Shown here: positions 41,435 to 50,704 of the stretch, piece by piece | Position numbering within the stretch: the stretch's first letter is position 1 | Layout: the number at the start of each line of letters is the position of its first letter | Source: CAZICM01 sp964537685 | GTDB taxonomy: Bacteria > Myxococcota_A > Polyangia > Polyangiales > Polyangiaceae | DNA: 64,000 bases | Direction of reading: 5' to 3' | Assembly: GCA_964537685.1 (NCBI GenBank) | Contig: CAZICM010000041.1 | Span: forward strand, 18,340-82,339 | The notes under the pieces: generated by a model | What the model was told of the DNA's origin: nothing | The model's input: only the letters and a program-made list of their open reading frames with translations | The model's database searches: none | Program-made: the position numbers and the translations under genes

Positions 41435-42490
41435 TCAGGGCGGTACAAGCTGCAGCCTGCGTTTTTGAGCTTTCCTCGGCGCGGGCGATTCTTCCCCTAG
41501 CACTTCATAACAGATTCGATCGTTTCCATAGAGATCTTCGCCCGAAGACCTAACAAAAGCCCGGCAATGCCCGCAAATTTCCTGATGCCCGCATTCCCGG
41601 CAGCCTTCAAAGTCCCTATGCTTCATTCGCGCATGGGCTTCCATTCCGGCGATTTCCTTAAACAATCCAGGCCGGTATTGGCCATACACGGGCTCTTTGA
41701 CGGGATGACAGGTCGATACCGATAAATCGGCATGCACACACACCCGGCCCCGTCCCGCGCTGCATTGATAGAGCTGTTCACGCGGATAGCCAAAGGCGAG
41801 CAGGAGCGGGTTGATAATGGGATAAGCGGCTACATTCACAGGATATCCCATTCGGTATTTAATCGCGGTAATCATCGCCAGCCTGGACAGTTCGGCCGGA
41901 GTGAGCGGTCTTAACAAAACCCCCGGTTTTTGAGAGCCTTCGGGTCCAACGCCCACGGGAAAGAGCGTTACGCCCTCAAACCTGGGATAGGTTTCGGCCA
42001 ATTCCGTTAAAAACTCGGGCAGTACTTCAAGCACCGAGGGCGTGACCACACACATCACACAGGCGCGGATTCCCTTGGATAAAAGCGAGGCCAGCCCTCT
42101 TCCGGCTTCGTCGAAGGTGCCTTCTCCCCGCGCCGCATCATGAAGATGCCTAGGCCCATCCAAGCTGATGGTCAGTCTTAATTTTGGACCCATGGCCTGC
42201 ATTCGGCTGATCGAGGCATCCGTGAGCATGGTGGCATTGGTATTGATGAGCACTTCTTCATAGCCGAGCTTAAGGCTGGCCTCGCAGAGATCGAGCAGGG
42301 GTTTATAGGCAAAAGGCTCGCCGCCGGTAAAATGCAGTTGACGGAAGAGCCCAGCGCCTTCGCGGACAATGCGATGAGCGGTTAATTCAGGCATATCGCT
42401 GGTCCAATCGCGCGACCAGCCGACAAAACAATAATCGCAGCGCAGATTGCAGCGGCGGGTGACTTCGATATCGAGCATGCTATCGGACAT
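41435..42490 (-). CDS. Radical SAM/SPASM-domain enzyme
   Basis: Iron-sulfur enzyme of 351 aa from the ATG at 42490 (an ATG at 42556 would add 22 residues but leave only 30 nt to the divergent start). The radical SAM cluster site is CNLRCDYC, followed by LHFTGGEPF (SAM-binding GGEP), LINTNATML and the SLDGP strand, giving a full TIM-barrel core. The C-terminal SPASM region holds CSAGRGRVCVHADLSVSTCHP and a CRECGHQEICGHCRAF cluster followed by an isolated Cys, enough for two auxiliary clusters. SPASM enzymes modify peptides or proteins (anaerobic maturases, RiPP enzymes, or heme/PQQ pathways). No recognition domain or certain precursor is visible. Divergent from the SpoU methyltransferase gene. 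Confidence 0.9.
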   Translation of the reverse strand: MSDSMLDIEVTRRCNLRCDYCFVGWSRDWTSDMPELTAHRIVREGAGLFRQLHFTGGEPFAYKPLLDLCEASLKLGYEEVLINTNATMLTDASISRMQAMGPKLRLTISLDGPRHLHDAARGEGTFDEAGRGLASLLSKGIRACVMCVVTPSVLEVLPEFLTELAETYPRFEGVTLFPVGVGPEGSQKPGVLLRPLTPAELSRLAMITAIKYRMGYPVNVAAYPIINPLLLAFGYPREQLYQCSAGRGRVCVHADLSVSTCHPVKEPVYGQYRPGLFKEIAGMEAHARMKHRDFEGCRECGHQEICGHCRAFVRSSGEDLYGNDRICYEVLGEESPAPRKAQKRRLQLVPP

Positions 42491-42586
42491 GGATATGGAG
42501 GGCAGGATAGGTATTTTGTTGGCTTGTGTCCACCTTAATTTTTTACTATGGAGCATTTTAGGCGCTGGGCCGAAGGGTGGCTGGGC

Positions 42587-43435
42587 ATGACGATGAGCGA
42601 TGAGATATTGGGCCGTTGTATTGAGGTGAGCGATTTAAACGATGAGCGGCTTCGGGATTACCGCAATGTACGCGACAAAGATTTGATGCGGGAGCGGGAG
42701 AGTTTTTTGGCGGAGGGGGAGGTTGTGCTTCGGGTTTTATCGCAGAGCCTTCGTTTTCGGCCGCGTTCTTTGTTGTTGTCGGCGGGCCGGGTAAGCAAGC
42801 TGATGCCTATTTTGGAGGGGCCGGCGTTTTCGGGAGTGCCTATGTATATAGCGGCGCAGGGGTTAATGGATGAGCTGGTGGGGTTTCATATTCACCGGGG
42901 GATTTTGGCATCGGTGGGGCGTCTTTCGGTGCCATCGCCCGGGGAGTTATTGGCCCGGATGCCGGAAGCGCGGCGGATTTTGCTTTTGGAGGGCATATTA
43001 AATCACGACAATGTGGGGGGTATTTTTAGAAATGCGGCGGCATTTGGGGCGGATATGGTGTTGATGGATGCGCAGACCTGCGATCCATTCTATCGGAAGG
43101 CGCTTCGGGTATCGGTGGGTGGGTCGTTGGTGGTTCCCTATGGGCGTGCGGGCGTGGGGGAGAGTGGGGAAGTTTTGGTCAAGGCGGCGAAGGAGGCGGG
43201 ATTTTATGTGTATTCGTTGAGTCCTCGGGCGGAAGCCGAGGAGATTGGGACGCTGATGAAGGCGGGGGAGTTGCCCTCTAAAATTGCATTGTTGTTAGGG
43301 ACGGAGGGGGAGGGATTAAGCCGTGGGGCGATGGAGGGGGCGGATCGGGTATTGCGTATTGAGATGGCGCCGGGCTTTGATTCGCTGAATGTGGCGGTGG
43401 CGAGCGGGATTGCGCTGTTTGCGCTGAGAGGGTAG
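42587..43435 (+). CDS. SpoU/TrmH-family RNA 2'-O-methyltransferase
   Basis: 282-aa SPOUT methyltransferase. The ATG at 42587 has an AAGGGTGG about ten nt upstream; an earlier in-frame ATG at 42548 lies in the start region of the divergent gene. An N-terminal RNA-binding-like part (RRYRNVRDKDLMRERESFLAEGEVVL in pattern) precedes the trefoil-knot domain: motif 1 NHDNVGGIFRNAAAFGAD, motif 2 LLLGTEGEGLS and motif 3 IEMAPGFDSLNVAVASGIAL. All three are intact, so it should methylate a ribose in tRNA or rRNA with S-adenosylmethionine. The exact nucleotide target is unpredictable. Confidence 0.92.
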   Translation: MTMSDEILGRCIEVSDLNDERLRDYRNVRDKDLMRERESFLAEGEVVLRVLSQSLRFRPRSLLLSAGRVSKLMPILEGPAFSGVPMYIAAQGLMDELVGFHIHRGILASVGRLSVPSPGELLARMPEARRILLLEGILNHDNVGGIFRNAAAFGADMVLMDAQTCDPFYRKALRVSVGGSLVVPYGRAGVGESGEVLVKAAKEAGFYVYSLSPRAEAEEIGTLMKAGELPSKIALLLGTEGEGLSRGAMEGADRVLRIEMAPGFDSLNVAVASGIALFALRG

Positions 43436-43447
43436 GGGGCGATGGGA

Positions 43448-44176
43448 CTAGCGGGTGTTGTCTAGCGCCTCCGGATCAATCCCCATCTCCCTCAGCTTCG
43501 CCATGAGTTTTTCATTGCGTTCTGCGAGTTCGGTATTGTGCTCTGCGAGTTCGGTATTGCGCTCGGCCAAATCGCGCCCCGAAGGCAAGAGCTCTCCCTG
43601 CTCTGTATAAAAACGCAGCATCCCTTCATGCACACCCAGCAATAGACCAAGCTGCGCGCTCGGCATACGGCCCTGTTCGTCCTTGGCCAAAGGCTCATAT
43701 TGGCCGTCAATCAAATGAAAACCAGCGAATTCTTTCGTGATAGGATCGAACCAAAAATAATCCGGCGTCCGGAATATATCTTGATAGATCTGCTTCTTTA
43801 GCCCCCTATCCAAAGGACTCGTCCCCTTTGAAAGAACTTCCACAATCAAATGGGGATATTGGCCGTCTTCTCTCCATACACACCAGCTCTTGCGCGGCCT
43901 GCGCTCGGTGCCCAATACCACGAAAAAATCAGGACCCCGAAAATGATCGCTCTTGGATTGCTGTTCGCTGTTCCATTGCCGTTCGCTGTAGTAAATGTTC
44001 ATGTTGCCAGCCGCGAAAAAATCCTTGCGCTCTTTCCAGTAGAGCTCCAAGCATTCAAGCAGCAAGAACAATTGCATCAGGTGAAGGGAAGATTCCATTT
44101 CAGGCTCGTCGCTTTCCATGTCGGAATCAGGCGCGCTAACGCCTTCTTCCAGTTCATCCACTGCGACTGTGTTCAT
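43448..44176 (-). CDS. Uma2-family (DUF820) endonuclease-like protein with C-terminal coiled coil
   Basis: 242-aa protein with the restriction-endonuclease-like core of Uma2: KSDHFRGPDFFVVLG (catalytic Asp), QYPHLIVEVLSKGTSPLDRGLKKQIY (Glu and Lys of the PD-(D/E)XK signature) and a YFWFDPITKEF strand, then a helical tail made of near-exact seven-residue repeats (LAERNTELAEHNTELAERNEKL), a parallel coiled coil. Uma2 proteins are numerous in myxobacteria and cyanobacteria and their function is unresolved. The gene starts three nt after the POT transporter stop and is probably co-transcribed, but the products have no obvious connection. The heptad region is encoded by a DNA-level repeat that could vary in copy number. 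Confidence 0.82.
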   Translation of the reverse strand: MNTVAVDELEEGVSAPDSDMESDEPEMESSLHLMQLFLLLECLELYWKERKDFFAAGNMNIYYSERQWNSEQQSKSDHFRGPDFFVVLGTERRPRKSWCVWREDGQYPHLIVEVLSKGTSPLDRGLKKQIYQDIFRTPDYFWFDPITKEFAGFHLIDGQYEPLAKDEQGRMPSAQLGLLLGVHEGMLRFYTEQGELLPSGRDLAERNTELAEHNTELAERNEKLMAKLREMGIDPEALDNTR

Positions 44177-44179
44177 TGC

Positions 44180-45760
44180 TTATTCCCCTGCCTTGGCAGG
44201 CTTGGCAATCCAGCGACCATACATAAAGATACCCAGCGCGCTCGCCGCGCCAATGCCCGCCATGATGTACCACACCAGCCCGATCGTCGCGCCGTGCTGC
44301 TGATACAGCATATGCGTTACATCCCACTTGTCTTGTCCCATCAACTCCACCAGCTTCGTAAACGCTTCGCCCTGGGGTATCGCCTTAACCGCGTCCTCGG
44401 CCATCAATCCCTTCTGCGCCAGCATCGCCCGCGAAAAGGCTTCCTTCGACGCTAAATGCTCGTACAATACAGGCCCAATCTTCCCCTCCAAGGTCCATCC
44501 CAGCGCCAGCGACATCTGCGAAAATCCAAGGTACATCGCCTTCTTGTCAGGAGGCGCGAAATTCCCAATGAATTCTCCAAACTTCGGGCTCGAGAGCATC
44601 TCGCCTACACTGAATATCGCTATCGCCGCGACGCTCAAAAAGCCAAGCACCGAATAGCCAGATAAACAGAGCGATACGCAGGCCAATAGCGTTCCCACCA
44701 CCATGCTCGTCGTCGCTCTCATCTTCGCCGATAACGCCGCGAATAAAAAGCACGTTATCATGATCATGCCCGCGTTTAAATTGAGCATGCCTTCGGGCAA
44801 TATCTCTTTGCCGTCTTTGCTCGTAATCACAAAGAAATTTACAACCGCGTTCTTTGAACCTTCATTGCCAAAAAACGCCTGCACAATGCCCCGCGTATCC
44901 ACCCAGTCTTCAATATGCGCGGGCAATACATCGAAGAGCGCGTTGAACATAAACCAAAAGCCCGAAAAAATAACCAGATATACCCATACCTTGGGCTTGG
45001 CCAGCTCGCGCAGCGAGTCTACCACGAGGCTCTCTTGTTTGATTTTGCCTTCTTTTATCTGCTTAGCCCGCTCCAATCGCTCTTCTTTGCCGGGTTCTTT
45101 ATAGGTCAGCAATAGCAAAAAATTAAAACAGATAATGCCCGCGCAGGCGAAAAAGACATTCTGCCAGGCCATCTTGCGCATATAGCCCGCGACCAGCGGC
45201 CCAAGGAATCCGCCGATGTTCACCGTCTGATAAAAAATTCCCCAGGCCATCGAGCTGTTCTGGCGGTTGGTCGACTTGACCAGCGTGCCCTGAATGCCAG
45301 GCTTGAAGATCGCCGTTCCCGTTGCCAGCAAAATCGCTCCAGCAAAGAAACCGCCATAGGAAGGGAAAAAGGCCATCACCAAATAGCCCATGATTTTTAC
45401 CACCGTCGAGGCAAAAATCGTTTCCTTGTATCCATAGCGATCGGATAGGCCGCCCGTGAGCACCGGCACAAAGCTTTGAAGCAGCGCCCATACGCTTAAA
45501 ATTGTTCCAAAGCTGGCCATATCCACGCCCAGGCCGCCCTTGGATACCGGATCTTTGGCATAAAGCGTGGCCACGGCCTTCACGCCGTAATAGGCCAGCC
45601 GCTCCACCATCTCCATCGCTCCAACAACCCAAAATACATAGCCCAGGCTTAATATCGAAGCCACAAGACCAAGCTGTTTGACATCGGCGAAGGCGTCGTC
45701 CGTCCCTTTGGGCTTTGGGGTCTCCGCGGCTTTGTTTTCTTCGCTGGTTGGTGTGCTCAC
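44180..45760 (-). CDS. POT/PTR-family peptide transporter (MFS)
   Basis: 526-aa inner-membrane transporter with about fourteen hydrophobic segments. The family's EMVERLAYYG motif near the first helix corresponds to the ExxERFxYYG proton-coupling signature of POT proteins, and GGLSDRYGYKETI corresponds to the conserved loop between helices two and three. A glycine-rich KPGIQGTLVKSTNRQNSSMAWGIFYQTVNIGGFLGP stretch matches the mid-protein signature. Some bacterial POTs take up di- and tripeptides with protons, and many myxobacterial relatives are of unknown substrate; the window gives no further clue. The Uma2 gene follows three nt later. It is divergent from the FHA/sigma-54 activator gene (about 200 nt). 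Confidence 0.88.
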   Translation of the reverse strand: MSTPTSEENKAAETPKPKGTDDAFADVKQLGLVASILSLGYVFWVVGAMEMVERLAYYGVKAVATLYAKDPVSKGGLGVDMASFGTILSVWALLQSFVPVLTGGLSDRYGYKETIFASTVVKIMGYLVMAFFPSYGGFFAGAILLATGTAIFKPGIQGTLVKSTNRQNSSMAWGIFYQTVNIGGFLGPLVAGYMRKMAWQNVFFACAGIICFNFLLLLTYKEPGKEERLERAKQIKEGKIKQESLVVDSLRELAKPKVWVYLVIFSGFWFMFNALFDVLPAHIEDWVDTRGIVQAFFGNEGSKNAVVNFFVITSKDGKEILPEGMLNLNAGMIMITCFLFAALSAKMRATTSMVVGTLLACVSLCLSGYSVLGFLSVAAIAIFSVGEMLSSPKFGEFIGNFAPPDKKAMYLGFSQMSLALGWTLEGKIGPVLYEHLASKEAFSRAMLAQKGLMAEDAVKAIPQGEAFTKLVELMGQDKWDVTHMLYQQHGATIGLVWYIMAGIGAASALGIFMYGRWIAKPAKAGE

Positions 45761-45958
45761 GTTGCTTTTGCTCCGGGGTGTTCGCCGATCTGAGGACGGT
45801 GTTTGCCCTGCGCCGATCGCAGTGCGCGCATGCTAACGCGAGCCCGGGAAGATTGACAAGGGGTGAAAACACAATGTTGAACCAAGCCCAACTTCGAGCG
45901 TTCGATGGCTACTTGGGCATTGACATCTGAGCCGGGCCGGCAGCTTAATACCCAGGCC

Positions 45959-47371
45959 ATGACGGAGCCGCAGTCCGACCAATCAACGCTTATCGCCACG
46001 CTCGACGGTCAAACCGTTCATTTGCCGCGTGTCTATGTGTCCGTGAAAATGCCGGGCGGCCAAATGCTTCAAGAAGCTCTTTCAATGCAGCGCCTAACCA
46101 TTGGAACCAGCTCCGACTGTGACCTGGTGGTGCGCGATAGCCGTGTTTCGCGCAGGCATCTCGATTTGCACATCGGCGAGATGGGTGTCGCGCTTCGCGA
46201 TCTCGGAAGTAAAAATGGAACATTCCTCGCTAAACTAAGGATATTTGAATGCATTCTGCCCCTGCATACAACGGTTGCATTTGGCAATTCCGAGCTTGTG
46301 ATCCGGGCGGAGGGCGAGCCGGTGATATTGCCCTTGGCGCCTTCGGATCGCTTTGGAGATGTGCTTGGGCAGAGCCTTTCCATGAGAGCGCTGTTTGCGC
46401 GGCTGCTCCGGGCTTCGCCCACCGATGAAACGATATTGCTACTGGGCGAGTCGGGTACGGGTAAGGAAGTGCTGGCCCAGGAAATTCATAAGCATAGCCG
46501 CAGGAAAAGCGGGCCATTTGTGGTATTGGATTGTGCGGCGGTGGCGCCCAATTTATTGGAGGCCGAGCTCTTTGGACATGCGCGGGGCGCGTTTTCGGGC
46601 GCGGTGAGCAGCCGGGTGGGCTTGTTGGAGAAGGCCAATGGGGGCACTTTGTTTATGGATGAGATTGGTGAGCTTCCCCTGGATTTGCAGCCTAAATTGT
46701 TAAGAGCGCTGGAGTCGAGGCAGGTGCGGCCCCTGGGAACAAATACCTATAAGCCTATCGATGTCCGCGTTATTGCTGCGACCCATAGAAACTTAAAGGC
46801 GAAGGTGAATGAGGGTTCATTCCGGCAGGATTTGTATTACCGGCTGGCCGTGGTTGAAGTTTCTGTGCCGCCGCTGCGCGATCGCAAGGAAGATATTGAG
46901 CTATTGGCGACGCGCTTTTTATCGGCGATGAAGCCTCCAAAGACCTTTGAAGATTTGCCTCCTCATGCGCTGGGTTTTTTGCTATCGCATGACTGGCCGG
47001 GCAATGTGCGCGAGCTTCGCAATATGGTATCGAGGCTTATTCTCTTTCCAGATCTTCTGGAAGAGTTTATGCCGGGGGTGCTGCGCGGGTCCGAGGGCGA
47101 CCGGAAAACACCCGCTCCCGAACTTGGGGTCAAGGCAGGCGAGGAAAACCATGAAGGTATACGCCCGGCCGAGCAATTGTTTGCGATGCCGCTGCTGGCT
47201 GGAAGGGAGCTTTTGGTGGAGCAATATGAAACCCGCTACATTAAAAAAGTGCTGGCTGCTCACGATGGCAATATATCGAAGGCGGCGGATGCTATGGGAA
47301 TTTCAAGGCAATTGCTGCATAGGCTGCTAGAGAAGTACGGCATAAAGGCTAAATCGCCGGCGGGAATATAA
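45959..47371 (+). CDS. FHA-domain sigma-54-dependent transcriptional activator
   Basis: 470-aa enhancer-binding protein. An N-terminal FHA domain (about residues 25-115) has the phospho-threonine pocket motifs GTSSDCD, SRRHLD and SKNGTF. The AAA+ domain has Walker A GESGTGKE (about 163-170), the sigma-54-contact loop as GAFSGA (about 210-215, where GAFTGA is usual) and Walker B GGTLFMDEIGE; the last 50 residues are a Fis-type helix-turn-helix (NISKAADAMGISRQLLHRLL). It lacks a receiver domain, so input is a phosphopeptide, presumably from the Ser/Thr kinase encoded four nt downstream. The start is taken at 45959; ATG 45905 is also in frame. Sigma-54 activators of this type control development and stress genes in Myxococcus. 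Confidence 0.92.
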   Translation: MTEPQSDQSTLIATLDGQTVHLPRVYVSVKMPGGQMLQEALSMQRLTIGTSSDCDLVVRDSRVSRRHLDLHIGEMGVALRDLGSKNGTFLAKLRIFECILPLHTTVAFGNSELVIRAEGEPVILPLAPSDRFGDVLGQSLSMRALFARLLRASPTDETILLLGESGTGKEVLAQEIHKHSRRKSGPFVVLDCAAVAPNLLEAELFGHARGAFSGAVSSRVGLLEKANGGTLFMDEIGELPLDLQPKLLRALESRQVRPLGTNTYKPIDVRVIAATHRNLKAKVNEGSFRQDLYYRLAVVEVSVPPLRDRKEDIELLATRFLSAMKPPKTFEDLPPHALGFLLSHDWPGNVRELRNMVSRLILFPDLLEEFMPGVLRGSEGDRKTPAPELGVKAGEENHEGIRPAEQLFAMPLLAGRELLVEQYETRYIKKVLAAHDGNISKAADAMGISRQLLHRLLEKYGIKAKSPAGI

Positions 47372-47374
47372 GGT

Positions 47375-50300
47375 ATGGGCAGGCATAGAGCTCTCAAGGG
47401 GCAGCGCAGGCTGCCTGGCGCGGAAGATATTACCGTTACCAATACCAGCGTACATGTAAAGAAACCGGCGAAGGCAAGCGATGATATCGGCCATGCCAAA
47501 ACCGAAGCCGATCCAAAGCTAAAAAGCACATTATCGGCCTCTGGTGAGCCGGACGATGCGCCGCCTAGCACGATTCCGCCGTCCGCGCCGATTGTGCTTC
47601 CGCCCGCGCTGGCGGAGCGCTTTGAGGTGGGTAAGCTGCTTGGCCATGGAGGTATGGGGGATGTGTATCAGGCACATGACAAAAGGCTGGGCCGGGATAT
47701 CGCATTAAAAATTCTGAGGGCTGGGCGGAGCACGGTGAATGAAACCCTGTTCCGGGAAGCGCGGGCCCAGGCATCGCTGGAGCATCCGAATGCGTGCAAA
47801 GTATATGAAATGGGTGTGGAAGGGGATATCCGCTATATTGTCATGCAATTGATTAACGGCGTATCGCTCGATAAAGTGGGGGACGAGCTGACGCTGGAGC
47901 AAAAAGTAAAGATTGTTCAGCAGATATCGAAGGGTTTGCATGAAGTTCACCGGATGGGGCTGGTGCACCGCGATTTAAAGCCTTCGAATATTATGGTGGA
48001 AGACGGAGAGCGGGGAGAGCACAAGGCTTATTTGATGGATTTTGGCCTGGCGCGGGAGATTGGGGCGCAAGGGCATACGGTAACGGGCGTAGTGGCGGGG
48101 ACGCCGGCATTTATGGCGCCTGAGCAGGGGCGGGGAGAGATTCGCAAGCTGGACCGGCGCACGGATGTCTATTCGCTTGGCGCGACGATGTATAGCTTGT
48201 TTACGGGGAAGCCGCCTTTTGAGGCGAGCAGCCTGTACACGTTATTGGAGAAGATATCGACGGAAGATCCGCAGCCGCTAAGAAAGCTTGATCCTACGAT
48301 ACCGATTGATATCGAGGCGGTGGTGCTGAAGTGCCTTGAAAAAGAGCCTCATCACCGGTATGAATCGGCAAAGGCGCTGGACGAGGATTTGCAGCGGTTT
48401 TTGGATGGCGAGCCGGTGCGGGCGCGGGATGCGTCGATTGTGTATGTGCTGTATAAGAAGATACGCAAGCATAAGCTGTTTGTGAGTATTGCGGCGGCTG
48501 CGTTTGCGGTGGTGCTTGTGTTTGTGGCGATGACGATAAGGTCGCAGCGGATTTCAGACCGCCGGGAGGAGCTTTCAAGGCGGCTTGGCGAGAGTGTTAA
48601 GGAAATCGAGTACCGCATGAGGCTGGTCTATGCCCGCCCACTGCATGATGTCGAAAATGAAAGAGATGAAATTGCTAAGAAGCTGGTCGAGATAGAGAAC
48701 GAAATCGATAAAGACGGGGAGGTTGGCAAAGGCGTGCGCTATTATGCGATTGGCAGGGGGTATTTGGTCCTCCAGCAGCCTGAAAAAGCATTGGAATACT
48801 TACAGAAAGCAAAGGAGGCCGGGTATAGCGATCTAAAGCTAAATTACGCGCTGGGGATCGCTCAGGGTGAGATTTATAAGCTTCAGCTCGATGAGCTGCA
48901 GAAGATCGAGCAAGAGGAGCTGAAGAAAGCCCGATCGGAAGAGATAGAGAGAATTTATAAACGCCCCGCGCTTGACAACCTGAAAATGGCAAAGGGCATC
49001 GACTCTGAAGATCCAGAGCTGATTGAGGGCCTGATTGCGCTCTATTCGGCGGACTACGATACCGCGATTGGGAAAGCAAAGAATGCATTTGAGAAGACAG
49101 GATGGCGCTATGAAGCCCATAAACTGATGGGTGATGCTTATTTCGCAAAAGGGCTGCTCTTTGGCCCATCTTCTGCGCTGTTCGATAAAGACAAGATGAG
49201 CGAGGCGTTTGGGCTGGCCCGCGATGCTTATGAGCAAGCCTCGACCATTGCCCGCAGCGATCCGGATGTGTACAATGCAGAATGCGAGCTTAAGATTCAA
49301 TTGCTGATGAGCGCCGCTATCGACGCGGACCCATCGGAGTCGCCGTTTGAAGCCGCGATGCGGAGCTGTGATAAGGCTGCTCAGGCAAGCTCGCGAAATC
49401 AGAGGGGAATGGGGCGGCGGAGTTTTGTAGTTGCGGTGAAAGCCTGGGTTCAATTGTCTTCCGGCGAGAATCCCAGCGAGCTGGATAGCGTTATTGCGGA
49501 CTCAAAACGGCTCGCATACAGTTATAGGAAGCAATTCCCGGATGATTTCTTTGGAGACTATCTAGTGGGCTCTGCGCTGAGGACGAGCGGATTTTATAAA
49601 GTGGATCTTGGCCTGGACAGCCGTGAAGAGCTGAGCGAGTCCATAGATGCCTATAGGAGTGCAATCCGCCGCAATAGCTCGTTTTCCTGGGCGCTTAACG
49701 AGCTATGCTCGGCGCTTGATTTGCGCCTGTATCAGAATAGGCGGCTCGGTATTGATATTGAAAGCGAAGCGGCAGAGATCTCGAAAACATGCAATGCTGC
49801 GCTTAAGCTCGATCCTGATAGCAGTCTTACACAGCTTGTTAAGGTATCCACACGGATTGCCGAGGCATATTACCTAAATGAGTTCGGCAAGCCGGCCGGT
49901 GTATCCATTGGGGCCGCGCAGGCAGAGCTCGCGGCTTTAAAATCTAAATCGCTGAATCTCCCCGCAATCCCAAATTTTGAAGCCCGCGCTCTGCATGTGA
50001 ATGCCCTGGAGCTTCTCGCCAAAGGGGACGATCCAAGTACAGCGCTGGATGAAGCCCTTGGGCATGCCGAGAGAGTTCGCGCAATGGCCTCGAATACGAG
50101 TGAACCGTATGAACTGACAGGGCTTCTCGAGTTGGCGCGCGCAAGATACAAAATGAGCCGCGATATCGATCCGCTTCCCACGCTTGAGAGGGCTGCGGTT
50201 AGCTTTGTAGAAGCCCTAAAAAAGAAGCCCTATGTTATTGAATTCTCCATTCAGCTTGCCCGCACCAAAGCGATGAAAATTGCGTGGCTAATGAAAAAGG

Positions 50301-50695
50301 GGCCGGCCGATGATAGATTGTTTGAGGACGCAGAGGAGCTACTCAAGCCGCTGCTCGATTCCCGCTTTGAACCCCGTATCTTTCTCGGCGCGGCCGAGCT
50401 ATGTGCTCTAAAAGCCGAGCAGTCGATCCGGTATTCAAAGAAAGATCCAGGGGAGCAAATTCAAAAATGCCTCAACTATATTGAAACAGCGCTAAGGAAT
50501 TATCCGACCATGGCCGAAGCGCTTGTGCTGAAGGCAAAGCTGCATGGGCTGCGGGCATTGGGGCAAAAGGATAAAGGGCAGGCAAGGGAGGATTGGGCTC
50601 GGTCGGCAAAGGCTGCCGAAGAAGCCGTTCGGCTTAATCCGTGGCTTTCGCGCGAGATATCCCAGGAGATTCCTGAGCTTAAATCCCCGCGCTAG
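47375..50695 (+). CDS. Transmembrane Ser/Thr protein kinase with TPR-type C-terminal region
   Basis: 1106-aa kinase starting four nt after the FHA/sigma-54 activator. The cytoplasmic kinase has glycine loop GHGGMGDVYQA (about 90-100), catalytic Lys112 (DIALKIL), HRDLKPSN (198-205), DFG (222-224) and APE (248-250), all intact. One transmembrane helix (about 368-388). The remaining 700 residues are helical with TPR-like repeats (for example LVLQQPEKALEYLQKAKEAG, IGKAKNAFEKTGWRYEAHKLMGDAYFAKGLL) that should bind protein partners on the outer side. Operon with a phosphothreonine-recognising activator suggests that kinase output is read by the FHA domain and converted to sigma-54 transcription. 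This pairing is known in myxobacteria, but these particular partners are an inference. Confidence 0.93.
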   Translation: MGRHRALKGQRRLPGAEDITVTNTSVHVKKPAKASDDIGHAKTEADPKLKSTLSASGEPDDAPPSTIPPSAPIVLPPALAERFEVGKLLGHGGMGDVYQAHDKRLGRDIALKILRAGRSTVNETLFREARAQASLEHPNACKVYEMGVEGDIRYIVMQLINGVSLDKVGDELTLEQKVKIVQQISKGLHEVHRMGLVHRDLKPSNIMVEDGERGEHKAYLMDFGLAREIGAQGHTVTGVVAGTPAFMAPEQGRGEIRKLDRRTDVYSLGATMYSLFTGKPPFEASSLYTLLEKISTEDPQPLRKLDPTIPIDIEAVVLKCLEKEPHHRYESAKALDEDLQRFLDGEPVRARDASIVYVLYKKIRKHKLFVSIAAAAFAVVLVFVAMTIRSQRISDRREELSRRLGESVKEIEYRMRLVYARPLHDVENERDEIAKKLVEIENEIDKDGEVGKGVRYYAIGRGYLVLQQPEKALEYLQKAKEAGYSDLKLNYALGIAQGEIYKLQLDELQKIEQEELKKARSEEIERIYKRPALDNLKMAKGIDSEDPELIEGLIALYSADYDTAIGKAKNAFEKTGWRYEAHKLMGDAYFAKGLLFGPSSALFDKDKMSEAFGLARDAYEQASTIARSDPDVYNAECELKIQLLMSAAIDADPSESPFEAAMRSCDKAAQASSRNQRGMGRRSFVVAVKAWVQLSSGENPSELDSVIADSKRLAYSYRKQFPDDFFGDYLVGSALRTSGFYKVDLGLDSREELSESIDAYRSAIRRNSSFSWALNELCSALDLRLYQNRRLGIDIESEAAEISKTCNAALKLDPDSSLTQLVKVSTRIAEAYYLNEFGKPAGVSIGAAQAELAALKSKSLNLPAIPNFEARALHVNALELLAKGDDPSTALDEALGHAERVRAMASNTSEPYELTGLLELARARYKMSRDIDPLPTLERAAVSFVEALKKKPYVIEFSIQLARTKAMKIAWLMKKGPADDRLFEDAEELLKPLLDSRFEPRIFLGAAELCALKAEQSIRYSKKDPGEQIQKCLNYIETALRNYPTMAEALVLKAKLHGLRALGQKDKGQAREDWARSAKAAEEAVRLNPWLSREISQEIPELKSPR

Positions 50696-50704
50696 GCGTA
50701 GACT

